This document shows positions 45,978 to 55,672 of a DNA stretch of 64,000 nt, piece by piece. Source of the DNA: Coccinella septempunctata (lineage: Eukaryota; Arthropoda; Insecta; Coleoptera; Coccinellidae); the NCBI RefSeq assembly GCF_907165205.1, contig NC_058195.1, positions 32,074,936 to 32,138,935 of the forward strand, read 5' to 3'. Each line of letters opens with the position of its first letter. Positions within the stretch are counted from its first letter, which is position 1. The notes beneath the pieces were generated by a model. It did not search any database, was not told where the DNA came from, and was given only the letters and a program-made list of their open reading frames with translations. The translations under genes and the position numbers were made by a program.

Positions 45978-46690
45978 TAGAATCTTGAATTTTCTTTCTG
46001 CCCACTCTAAAAGTACAAATTGAGTACTATTAACAACATTTTACTTACATCTGTTAAATTGAGTAGCCACCGTTCCCATTAAGATAATATAATGAAAGTC
46101 ACTAAAATTTTAGAGAAGAATAAGTATCCCAAAGCTTTCACTAGAAGGATAATTAATGAACTCCGTCTTAAACTTATATCTCTGTCTGACAGAGCAGCAG
46201 AAGATAATGCTAATTCAAGAAAGAGAACAAAGGAGACAATTAGGTATTATAAAGTGCCGTATGTCCCCGAACTTTCTCAACAAATAAGAAGATCCATTAG
46301 AATTGAGAACACAGAGCTAGTTTTTTATAATTTGAAAACAGTGAATAAACTTTATAGTTATATTATATACCTAGTTATAAGACAGAATAAGTAAAGAAAA
46401 CTGTTCTAACTTAATATATAGTATCCCTTGTGACGATTGCCCGAAATTTTATGTCGGACAAACAAAGCAATACTTAGATGCCAGAAATAAACAACATAAA
46501 AATTATTTAAAAGATGTGAAAAATAAAGAGAAGACCGCCCTGTGTTCTCATTTCTTCAACATGAACCATCGCATTAATTTTGAAAATGTGAAAATTTTAG
46601 AAAAAGAAAAAAATTACAAAAAAAAGGAACATTTCAGAGATGATTTACATCAATTCAAATAACAGTATCAATTTCAGAACGGACACTGAA
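45978..46690 (+). pseudogene. Penelope-like element C-terminus: post-RT region and GIY-YIG endonuclease
   Basis: Resumes SRILNFLSAHSK, a stop, then 46092-46394 (MKVTKILEKNKYPKAFTRRI, YKVPYVPELSQQIRRSIR). The GIY-YIG domain starts near 46420: SIPCDDCPKFYVGQTKQYLD and ARNKQHKNYLKD, then TALCSHFFNMNH. The Y-x-C-x-x-C, YVGQT, R-x-x-x-H pattern is the Penelope-type GIY-YIG nuclease that nicks DNA for priming. A frameshift near 46600 ends the frame. Confidence 0.83.
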
Positions 46691-47217
46691 CATCTCAGCA
46701 AATTATATAATAGAATTTTAATTAAATACAAACAATTGAAAAGAATGGAAGAATAAAATAATTAAAATATTAAGTCAACAATAACATTGTAAGTGTTCGG
46801 TTCATCAATATAGACCAATTGTAAGAAGAAGAATAACCTAAATTTGTCAATATTATAAAGTTATTTGTGGTTATGTTTCATTGTTCGTCTGGTTTGTTCT
46901 CTGTAATTGAAAATTCTAGAAGGAAAACACGTTGATGATCTAATGCCGATTGGCGAAGTTTTTGGATGATTTTAGTAGAAGATGTTATTCTAAATGACTT
47001 AAGGATGTTATATTTTATAGAGGTTATAATTTGTTTTACCCAGAATAACATATAAGATGGAAAGAATTTGCATAATGAATTAGATCGTTTGCGACTGTAA
47101 CATGTTGTTTTTGTACGCCTGAAGAAGCAGATGAAATAATAGGGTGAAACGTCGCCGAATATAGAGTAAAAGAATCCAGATGTTGTTTTTGTCCTATACC
47201 CTACAACACACTCAGAC
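46691..47217 (+). other. Penelope-like element 3' region (right inverted arm)
   Basis: Non-coding AT-rich 3' end, inverted copy of 42910-43430. It contains GAAGAAGCAGATGAAATAAT and GGGTGAAACGTCGCCGAATA, and ends CACACTCAGAC before the target duplication. Confidence 0.75.
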
Positions 47218-49644
47218 CTAAATACTATCGATCAGTCTGCATGGAAAATGCATAAATGTCTGAGAAGAGAAAATACTAAAATACCACCTCTCCACGGAGA
47301 AAGAGGAATGGCATATACGAATATCGATGAAGCAGAAGCACTGGCTGACTCGATCGAAAGAGAATCGAGAATAAATTACAGACCTGATGACGATAATGAT
47401 GATCTGGAAGAACTAGATGAGAACAACGAAGAAGAAATGGACGAACAACCAGTAGACGACAAAATTGAGAAACCAACCTCTCCATTTGAAATCAAAGAGG
47501 AAATCAGAAGCTTGAAAAATAAAAAAGCTCCCGGAAGTGATAAAATAACGATTGTTATGTTGAAGAAATTACCTAGAAAAGGTATAGCTGCTCTCACAAA
47601 TATTGTAAACGGTATAATGAGGACTGAACACTATCCGAAAAAGTGGAAAACTGCAGAAATCATAGTGTTCAACAAACCAGGCAAAGATAAAAAATTCCCC
47701 CAAAACTACAGGCCGATAAGTTTATTGTCCGCCCTAGGAAAAGTAGTAGAAAGAGTAATCGCTAGGAGGCTTACAGAAGAAACTGAAAATCTGAATCTCA
47801 TTCCAGCAGAGCAATTCGGATTCAGAAGAGATCACTCAACAGAACAGCAATTACTCACAGAATACATAACAGAAGGATTCCAAAATAAACAAGCAACTGG
47901 TCTTGTACTACTAGATGTCGCCAGAGCATTCGACAGAGTATGGCATGAAGGATTGATTTACAAAATGAGATATGCTGGATATTCAATCAAACTGTGCAAG
48001 TTTATTAGGAATTATTTGAGGAACCGAAGATTCTACGTGAAATTGGAAGGAGAAAACTCCACAACCAGATATATGGAAGCAGCGGTGCCTCAAGGGTCGG
48101 TACTTGGGCCGTTACTGTATAACATATATATTCACGATATACCAAAATCTCGAAGGACTATGCTGACACTATACGCCGACGACACGGGAGTCGCAATGCG
48201 ACATCGCAAGCCAGAAATCATAGAAGGAATATTACAAGAAGCTATAGATGAAATAAATGACTGGTGTATCAAATGGAAAATAAAGCTCAACGGACAAAAG
48301 AGCCAAGCGATATTACTGCAAAAGAGGAGACTAAGAACTACAATAAATCTAGAGGTAGATGGAGAAGAAATCGAATGGAAAAACGAAGCGAAATATTTAG
48401 GTATCACCCTTGACAAAAGTCTAACTTGGAGAAGCCATATCAAACAAACCGTTGACAAAACCAAGGCAGCGATGAATATGCTCTACCCGCTTATAGTTAG
48501 AAAGAGCCACATGTCAAATGAGACAAAATTGAAAATAATCGAAGCCGTTGCTAGACCGCAACTGACTTATGGATCAGGTGCTTGGGGATTCGCGGCAACG
48601 AGCCATATACAAAGAATTCAGGCAACAGAAAACAAGCTACAACGATGTGCCATAGATGCGCCTTGGATTAGGCACCTTTACACTAACGCTCTTTCCTGCG
48701 CGACTAGAACGCCCCGTGCCAATCGCTTGCGAAAGAATGTTAGTGTAAGGGCAAATCATTCGCCCGGAATTTGGACGTGTAAAAACTCGCGAGCGACTAG
48801 CCCGAGTGACTGAGTTTGTGTGGATTCGGGGCGATTGTGTATTCGCGCGGGCTTCTAATTGAAGAAGTATATACGTTCAAAATTCGTAAGTACATGTAGG
48901 TATGTATTAATTAATGTTTATTCGTACAAGTTTTTAATTTATAAGGAACATGGGAGATTCAAGCTACTGGAGCAGGGACTTCATGGATTCGCCATCCATT
49001 CTCAAATAGTTCCTGAAGTCCATAGGAAAATTTTAACGCAAATCAATCAAGAGAGGCATATGTCCATATGTACGATTTTCCATCCATTCTTTCACCCAAC
49101 ATCTTCTGTTTCTTTTCTTTGGAATATTCAGATACACTGCCAAGCATAAAGCCACTTTCATTTTGCGTTTTTCATTCAAATTGTTCATTTCAAGCTATGA
49201 AGTGCCGCTAAAACCGTTGAAAATTTCAACATGCCACGAGTCACGCCAACCTCTCGCTTATAATGAGAGATTTCGAATTGGACGCTCCAAAGCATACGCA
49301 AGACTGCGCGAAAAGCCGTTGCGACCTCAAGACACAAAATAGTTAACACGCGCCACTCCATACCGCGCGAAAACACGAGTGACTGGCACTCGCGATTCGA
49401 TCGCGCGCGAAAGAGTGTTAGTGTAAAGGTACCTATTGTCAGGAACAAACAGATATATCGAGATTTGAAGTGGGAAACCATCACCGAATTTATGGAGAGG
49501 AAAGCTGAAAAGTTATTCGAAACAGCGAAGGAACATCCAAACGAAGAACTCAGGAGACTAGTGGACTACGATCCGGAGGAAGACAGAGGAAGAATGAGAA
49601 TTTACAAAAAGAGACCGCGAGATCAATTGAGGAGAGATTAAAAT
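47218..49644 (+). pseudogene. J1 ORF2 3' part: reverse transcriptase and C-terminus
   Basis: Open from 47248 to 48666: KAPGSDKITIVMLKKLP, NYRPISLLSALGKVVERVIA, AEQFGFRRDHSTEQQLL, LVLLDVARAFDRVWHEGL, VPQGSVLGPLLYNIYIHDIP, LYADDTGVAM (catalytic box) and AKYLGITLDKSLTWRSHI. TIR element N enters at 48670. After N the sequence returns as VRNKQIYRDLKWETITEFME (49435 on) and runs to YKKRPRDQLRRD at 49640. This is the least damaged RT among the J copies; a single frame covers about 470 residues. Confidence 0.88.
48670..49434. mobile_element. N: non-autonomous TIR transposon in J1
   Basis: Ends AGGCACCTTTACACTAACG (left) and GTTAGTGTAAAGGTACCT (right) are inverted repeats of about 27 bp (with mismatches), continuing into CTCTTTC/GAAAGAG. 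The flanks are ATT on both sides (48667-48669, 49435-49437), so a 3-bp duplication is likely; removing it gives PWIVRNK, in frame with J1. The 765-bp interior has no transposase. The TIR sequence and 3-bp duplication could fit PIF/Harbinger or a CMC group element; not assigned. Confidence 0.82.
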
Positions 49645-49933
49645 GAGTTCGAAAACTTATTGAAACTATACTAAGAAGAGATATCCGAAATGGACGAACA
49701 TGAAAACCCTAGCACGACAATGTGCAAGAAGAAATTGACGGATCAAGGGATAAATAAATTATAGGCAAATTCCCGGAACCAATAAAAAGCAGGTTAGGTT
49801 TAGTGGGTCGCGAACTCGGAAGAGTGGGTAACCCAACAGTGTTCCCTAGAATCCTAGAAATGGGTTCCTCTGGGCGAGAGATAGAGCCCTGTGTTTTTCA
49901 CGGTCGCAGATTTCCCTTGCTATAAAAAAAAAA
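49645..49933 (+). other. J1 3' UTR and poly(A)
   Basis: Non-coding; near-identical 3' UTRs occur in J2 (58388-58674) and J3 (53709-53992). It contains GTTCCCTAGAAATGGGTTCC-like sequence and ends GCTATA then 11 A. Confidence 0.8.
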
Positions 49934-49944
49934 GTCTGTATAGG

Positions 49945-49953
49945 AAGGACTAG
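49945..49953 (+). other. Last nine bases of R2-4 before satellite
   Basis: AAGGACTAG follows the J1 target duplication and completes LYRKD-stop of the R2-4 frame. Satellite then starts at ATAGAAGATCT. The stub is very short; its assignment rests on position and on the reading frame. Confidence 0.6.
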
Positions 49954-50615
49954 ATAGAAGATCTAAATACGCGAGGTTGAACGGCGTGAGTAGAATTCAC
50001 TCACGGTATATAGACGATGTTAATACCCACGGATAACCGGTGGGAGTAGGTAGATTTCACTCATTTAATATAGAAGATGTACATACGCGCGGGTAAACGA
50101 CTTGAATTGAATTCACTAACTCACTATAGACGATGTTAATACTAGCAGTTAAGCGGCGAGATTAGAATTCGCTGAATATAGGCGATGTGAATACCCGCTG
50201 ATAAACGGTGGGAATAGATTTCACTCACTTAATATAGACGATGTAAATATAAGCGCGTAAAAGGCGATATTAAAATTCACTCAATATGGGCAATGTAAAT
50301 ACCCGCGGATAAACGGTGGGAGTAGAATTCACTCACCTAATATAGAAGATCTAAATACGCGCGGGTAAACGGCGTGAGAAAGATTCGCCTACTATAGACG
50401 ATGTTAATACGATCGATTAAACGGCGAGATTAGAATTCACTCAATATAGGCGATGTAAATACCCACGGATAAACGGTGGGAATAAAATTCACTCACTTAA
50501 TACAGAAAATGAACATACGCACAGGTAAACGGCGAGATTAGAATTCACTCAATATAGGCGATGTGAATACCCGCGGATAAATGGTGGGAGTAGATTTCAC
50601 ACACTTAATATAGAC
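49954..50615 (+). repeat. SAT54 satellite block 5
   Basis: About 12 monomers of types A, B and C, moderately diverged, with no perfect 164-bp run. It ends AATATAGAC at the R2-5 5' junction. Confidence 0.94.
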
Positions 50616-52117
50616 AAGGTTAGGAGTGAAGCAAGGCGACCCGCTCTCTCCAATTCTGTTCAACATAGTGTTGGACGAACTTATAGCCAACCTCAGGATA
50701 AAAAAAGGGGTCAAATTTGGAACAACGAACATCTCAGTGCTTGGCTATGCGGACGATCTCCTTCTTTTAGCTGAAAAAACAAAGGACGCCCGATTTTTGC
50801 TAAGGTATGCCTGCCGATTTTTTGAAGCCCGCTCACTTTGCCTGAACACAGCGAAGTGTTCTTCCTTGTCACTAGCAGTGGTGCCTTCCAAGAAGAAATT
50901 GTACAACCATCCAACACCCAAATTTTATGTTAAGGGCATGCCTGTTCCGCCTCTCACTACGGTAAATGACATTTTCAAATATCTTGGACGGTATTATACA
51001 CATACCGGTGTTGCACCATGCAGCATGAGTAACCTGGATACGCAGCTAGGAAGGATCCTGAAAGCACCACTGAAACCCCAGCAGAAAATCAACATCATAA
51101 CTCAACACCTTATGCCCAGATATATACACTCTTTGCAGTCTCCTTCAATGAATTCTGAGATCCTTAAGAAAGCTGACAGACTTATAAGACGTGCAGTCTT
51201 CCTATCCATATTATCGACGAGAGCCTTTACACCCCGGTGAACATGGGTGGCTTAGGAATTTTTTCCTTCTCACGTAAGATACCGGTGATAATGATGGAGA
51301 GAATGGACCGGGCTAGGAGGGCATGCCAGCTCTTCGATGATGTGATGTCCATTGATGAAACCTGGATACAACGGGTTCGTCGCATGATAAAACCACACCT
51401 GAACACCAAGGTTGCAATAGACCGAAGGAATGCCGAGAGACTGGAGAGCTCTTTCTATGGAGGTGGTACGAAACAGGCAGCTAAAAACAGTGCCTCTCGA
51501 TGTGGTCAAGGGAAGATTATATATCAGCAGTAAAGCTAAGAACTGACACGCTTCCAACTAGAGGCTTACCATACGGACCTCGAGAAGCGAAAATGTGTCG
51601 AGCGGGATGTGGAAGAATAGAATCGCTGTCACATGTCCTTCAGAAATGCCCCCTAGGACACACAAAGAGAATAATCCGGCATGACTTCGTGATGAAGAGG
51701 TTGGTTCAGGCGGCACAAAAGCGCGGATGGGTAATTCAGGAGGAGCAAAACATACGGGACACCAGAGGAAGACTAAACAAGCCAGATATGATCTGTGTGA
51801 AGGATGAGGTCGTGGTGGTGGCAGATGTTGGAGTGAGTTGGGAATCTCCCAGACTTCTGTCAGAGACATATCTTCTAAAGAAGGTGGTTTACGACCAACC
51901 GGAGTTCCTGGAGGTGTTAGCAGAGAGGTACGCTGGCAAGACAATACAGGTTTTGCCCTTCATCATAGGTGCCAGAGGGTACTGGTGTCGAGAAAGCAGT
52001 TCCCTACTTCAGATCCTCTCCATTGACAACAATAGAATGAGAAGGGACCTCGTAACAACAACTTTACGGGGAAGCTGGTCCATACACACAGATGTTTGCC
52101 GCAGGGCGCGGGACTGA
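50616..52117 (+). pseudogene. R2-5 ORF: RT end, finger and restriction-like endonuclease
   Basis: RLGVKQGDPLSPILFNIVLD, LGYADDLLLLAEKTKD (catalytic box), TAKCSSLSLAVVPSKKKL, LGRILKAPLKPQQKINII and PRYIHSLQSPSMNSEILKK. A frameshift near 51200 leads to VNMGGLGIFSFSRKIPVIM, and a stop and frameshift near 51510 to the endonuclease: KLRTDTLPTRGLPYGPREAK, CRAGCGRIESLSHVLQKC, RIIRHDFVM and GRLNKPDMICVKDEVVV with VADVGVSWE, then FIIGARGYWCRESSSL and RGSWSIHTDVCRRARD. The finger, RH motif and K-PD...D core are all present. The final W/RGSW block, also in R2-3, separates this subfamily from R2-2 and R2-6. Confidence 0.88.
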
Positions 52118-52402
52118 ATTTTCAATTTTGCTACCTCTGGCAAGATCCACAGAGCGTCATCGGTCTTTTGTGCGCGTTGTGTGAGCGTGTGCGGGATAAA
52201 AGGCCTTTTCCGCTTAAAGTGCGTGAGAGTGTGCTTTCGAGTGCTTAACAAGAACTTTAAGCATTATTTTAATATGAAGGTTCACTGCCTTAATGATTCT
52301 GCGTGTTTGTCAAATCTGTTATGGTTTTACATGTTGTTTTATATTATATTTTGCACACCTACTGTATACAATGCTCATTTTTTACTGAATGAAGATCTGT
52401 TT
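50616..52402 (+). mobile_element. R2-5: 5'-truncated R2-group element
   Basis: Uninterrupted, 1787 bp, between satellite ending TATAGAC (50615) and satellite resuming TAGACCATGTGAATACG (52403), giving a possible TAGAC duplication. It starts inside the RT just before the QGDP motif. The 3' UTR (52118-52402) is AT-rich and lacks poly(A). This is the cleanest single insertion of the R2 group in the window and shows the site best. Confidence 0.88.
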
Positions 52403-52563
52403 AGACCATGTGAATACGCGCGGGTAAACGACTTGAGTAGAATTCACTTACTTAATATAGACGATGTTAATACCAGCAGTTAAGCGGCGAGATTATAATT
52501 CACTCAATATAGGCGATGTGAATACCCGCGGATAAACGGTGGGAGTAGATTTCACTCACTTAA
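52403..52563 (+). repeat. SAT54 satellite block 6
   Basis: Three monomers (C, A, B) between R2-5 and R2-6, ending TTTCACTCACTTAA at the R2-6 5' end. Confidence 0.93.
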
Positions 52564-52960
52564 CTCTCTTAAGTCAAACTTGCAACCTCCTCGTGGTGAG
52601 AGTCGGTAACTTTCCCCGGAACGGCTGATAGCAAGCAATGGCCGTGTGCGTCGTAACACGCCGACGTCACAGGACCAGTGGCGCGGTGAGCACAACAGCG
52701 AGCGTCGGACAAAGTGGCACACCCCAAGTGGCCGACTTCGCCCAAAAATCTCGGTGTTCGGCGCTCAGCTCAAGCGGAGAGGCACTGGGGTACTGTTCCC
52801 CGGGCTGGTGTGGGTTAGCAGCCCTCACCGGCCTTCATAGATAGCAGCTCAAGATTTAGGAGAGATAAATCGGCCTGAGGGCCAACGGCGGTGTACTCGG
52901 ATCACCGCCCTGCTATCGACGGACTCCGATGGCACCCCGTCCGATGAAGGCCCTCGGTCC
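52564..52960 (+). other. R2-6 5' untranslated region
   Basis: GC-rich leader of about 400 bp with no conserved frame. R2 elements are often cotranscribed with their target and processed by a 5' ribozyme; the AGTCAAACTTGCAACC start region could be examined for such a fold, but I did not resolve one by eye. Confidence 0.55.
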
Positions 52961-53087
52961 ACACCACGATCTCGAACACCTGAGATAACGTGCCCAGTGT
53001 GCGTCCCCCAGCGTTCCATTGATACCACGCGGGGACTGGCCAATCACACGCGCACACACCGCGTCCCAGAGTAGACGACTGGCCTGG

Positions 53088-53992
53088 AAAATAAAAGCTG
53101 GAAAAGCCTGGAAAATAAAGCTCAACGGACAAAAGAGCCAAGCGATATCACTGCAGAAGAGGAGACTAAGAACTACAACAAATCTAGAGGTAGATGGAGA
53201 AGAAATCGAATGGAAAAACGAAGCGAAATATTTAGGTTTCACCCTAGACAAAGGTCTGACATGGAGAAGCCATATCAAACAAGCCGTTGACAGAACCAAG
53301 GCAGCGATGAATATGCTCTACCCGCTGATAGGTAGAAAGAGCCACATGTCAAATCAGACAAAATTGAAAATAATCAAAGCCGTTGCTAGACCGCAACTGA
53401 CTTATGGATCAGGTGCTTGGGGATTCGCGAAAAAGAGCCATATACAAAGAATTCAGGCAACAGAAAACAAGCTACTACGATGTGCCATAGATGCGCCTTG
53501 CTTTGTCAGGAACAAACAGATCTATCGAGATTTGAAGTGGGAAACCATCACCGAATTTATGAAGAGGAAAGCTGAAAAGTTATTCGAAACAGCGAAGGAA
53601 CATCCAAACGAAGAACTCAGGAAACTGGTGGACTACGATCCGGAGGAAGACAGAAGAAGAATGAGAATTTACAAAAGGAGACCGCGAGATCAATTGAGGA
53701 GAGATTAAAATGAGTTCGAAAACTTATTAAAACTATACTAAGAAGAGATATCCGAAATGGACGAACATGAAAACCCTTGCACGACAATGTGCAAGAAGAA
53801 ATTAACCGATTAAGGGATAAATGGTTTATAGGCAAATGCCCGGAACCAATAAAGAGCAGGTTAGGTTTAGTGGGTCGCGAACTCAGGAGAGTGAGTAACC
53901 CCACAGTGTTCCCTAGAAATGGGTTCCTCTGGGCGAGAGATAGAGCCCCGTGTTTTCACGGTCGCAGATTCCCCCTGTTATAAAAAAAAAAA
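53088..53992 (+). mobile_element. J3: 5'-truncated Jockey copy in R2-6
   Basis: Flanked by ACTGGCCTGG (53078-53087 and 53993-54002). About 24 bp of filler (AAAATAAAAGCTGG repeated) precede J sequence starting WKIKLNGQKSQA. It ends GTTATA and a poly(A) of 12. Filler of this kind is common at 5' truncation points. It lies 153 bp upstream of J2 in the same host element. Confidence 0.9.
53112..53708 (+). pseudogene. J3 ORF2 C-terminal fragment
   Basis: WKIKLNGQKSQAISLQKRRL, TTNLEVDGEEIEWKNEAKYL, GFTLDKGLTWRSHI and RPQLTYGSGAWGFAKKSHI, ending YKRRPRDQLRRD. It is open throughout, with only conservative changes from J2, so J3 is a young copy. No catalytic domain is present. Confidence 0.88.
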
Positions 53993-54569
53993 ACTGGCCT
54001 GGCAAGCCAGGAGCCGTCTGGGGCGGAGGCCCCAACAACGGCAGGCGGTGACTTTGTGTGTCATTTGTGCGATCCCGCAAGGGCATTCGCATCAAGGATT
54101 GGCCTAGGGGTACATAGGCAGAGAGCTCATACTGACGCAGTGAATCATTCCGAGTCATTCGCTTGACAAGAGAAGACGTGCTACAGTGCTCCTAGTGCTA
54201 TAAAAGAGAAAGCAGACGAGAAAGTCGAAGTGTCACAGTGTCGTAAAAGTGAAAGCGGAGGTGAAAGTGTACACTGGCGAAGCTGCGGAATTTATGATTC
54301 CGTCTACGAAACTTCCGAAGTTTTTTGTAAGTTCTATAAGTGTATGTGTTATAGAGCGGAAATTCGTTCAAATTCAGTGTATTCAGTGTCGAGTCCAGAT
54401 CCCAAGATCGCTGGTTCCACGGATATCACTGGTGAGTCGATTTATTTTTCTGATAGTATAGAAAATATTTAATTTAGCCACATAGCTTAATAGTATCATA
54501 GTAGTAAGGATTTCCAATATTTATTATTATTCCGAAATACCTCATATAGTTCAAAACGAACAAAAAGCC

Positions 54570-55672
54570 ATGTCGGAGGTCTCAGACAATGAGAGCTCCT
54601 ACATGGAAGCTACGGACACCGAAGAATTCAGCGATGGAGAAGCAGAGGAGCTTGTAAGGCTCAGGCGAAGAGACCGCAAAAAAAAGCAACGGAGTTACCT
54701 AAAAAAGATAAAATTCCACCCATCACGACGATGGGTACAGCCGATTGGGTAGAGATCTCAAAAGCTCTCTACTTGAAGAAATTCAGCTACAACAGAGCAA
54801 CCGTCGTAAAAGACGGGATCAGGATCGTAGCCTCGACTGTGGACGAATACAGGAACATAACAAAATATTTTGACCAGATTGGTAAGGAGTACTTTACGTA
54901 CCAGATGGAGGAAGAGAAAAAGATATACGCAGTTATAAGACATCTCCCAATAGATGCTGACCTAGATATAATAAAAAATGATCTAAAGGTCCAAGGAATC
55001 CATGACGCCGAGGTGTCCAGAATGACATCCAACAAAACCAAAAAGTTTATACCCTTATACCTGGTAAAAACTCAGAGAAAGGAGATTTTCGAAATAAGAC
55101 GCCTCTACAATCTCTGCATTGTAGTGGAATCAAAAAGAAGGGCAGAAAATCCAAGCCAATGCTTCAGATGTCAGAGGTACGGACATGCCCATAACAAGTG
55201 CTCTTTTCCATACAGATGCGTCAAATGTTTGGGCAATCATTGCACAAAAGATTGCGAACTTACCAGAAAAGGTGAGGAGAGAAATGCCACATGCGTTCTG
55301 TGCGGCGAAGAAGGCCATCCAGCAAGCTACAAAGGATGTAGCGAATTCAAATTAGTTACAAGGAAGAGGAAAACAGGCCAGAAATCGGCTCAGCAGAGCA
55401 CGATTCCTCAAAAAGTCCAGGAGAAAAAGAAGCCCACCCCCTCCAAAGTAGACGACAAGAAAAAAGAAGTATCCAAACCAGTACAGAAGAAGGAGCAACC
55501 GAAAATGCCTCAAGCTAAACCTACGATCAACAAAACAAAAGAAAACAGAAAAGTTTCTGAATCAGCCGACGATTTAGACACTTTTACTGAAAAAATTTCC
55601 AACAAAATCATGTTGAAAATTGAAAGAGAGAAGGAGAAAAAACTCCAAGGAATGTTCAGTAAACTGAAATAA
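54570..55672 (+). pseudogene. J2 ORF1 (Jockey gag-like)
   Basis: MSEVSDNESSYMEATDTEEF at 54570, then a deletion after ELVRL that removes the coiled coil and about 80 further residues present in J1 and shifts the frame. From 54731 it is open for 313 residues: ADWVEISKALYLKKFSYNRA, YFTYQMEEEKKIYAVIRHLP (PRE_C2HC-type domain), and three knuckles CFRCQRYGHAHNKC, CVKCLGNHCTKDC and CVLCGEEGHPASYKGC, then a Lys/Pro-rich tail ending QGMFSKLK. The second part could still be made from the ATG at 54731 as an N-terminally shortened protein (inference). Confidence 0.87.

Larger units (their letters stand above)
42879..47217 (+). mobile_element. Penelope-like element with inverted terminal repeats
   Basis: Flanked by a 12-bp duplication CTAAATACTATC (42867-42878 and 47218-47229). 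The first about 720 bp (42910-43630) are an inverted copy of the last about 720 bp (46495-47217), including the end of the GIY-YIG coding region. Between them are the RT (interrupted by a hAT at 44541-45969) and the GIY-YIG endonuclease. Penelope-like elements are known for odd terminal structures, including partial inverted copies and variable target duplications. The RT lacks its N-terminal part, so the element is 5' truncated apart from the inverted copy. Confidence 0.87.
34881..49933 (+). mobile_element. J1: Jockey-clade LINE with three nested insertions
   Basis: Starts CATTGTTGCGTGAG, ends in poly(A) at 49933, with an 11-bp target duplication GTCTGTATAGG. It is the same family as J2 (54146-58674) and J3. 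It is interrupted by CR1-like D (about 35450-40615), a Penelope-like element (42879-47217) and TIR element N (48670-49434); without these about 4.7 kb remain, matching J2. Order: 5' UTR, ORF1 (gag-like, zinc knuckles), ORF2 (endonuclease, RT), 3' UTR, poly(A). Confidence 0.9.
52961..54145 (+). pseudogene. R2-6 N-terminal zinc fingers (split by J3)
   Basis: Finger 1 at about 52995: CPVCVPQRSIDTTRGLANHT then RTH (CCHH), followed by RVPE and a TAG stop at 53071-53073. Skipping J3, the frame continues TTGLASQEPSGAEAPTTAG, and finger 2 reads VCHLCDPARAFASRIGLGVH then RQRAH (CCHH), leading into DAVNEE where J2 enters at 54146. The frame is continuous across the J3 excision site once one copy of ACTGGCCTGG is removed, with only that one stop. 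These fingers would contact target DNA. Confidence 0.8.

Noticed and set aside
49185..49484. 99-aa minus-strand frame across the right end of element N
   Set aside because: Crosses the N/J1 boundary, so it cannot be one gene.
52638..52844. Frame of 68 aa upstream of the R2-6 fingers
   Set aside because: GC-rich 5' UTR; no finger or other motif; not in frame with finger 1.
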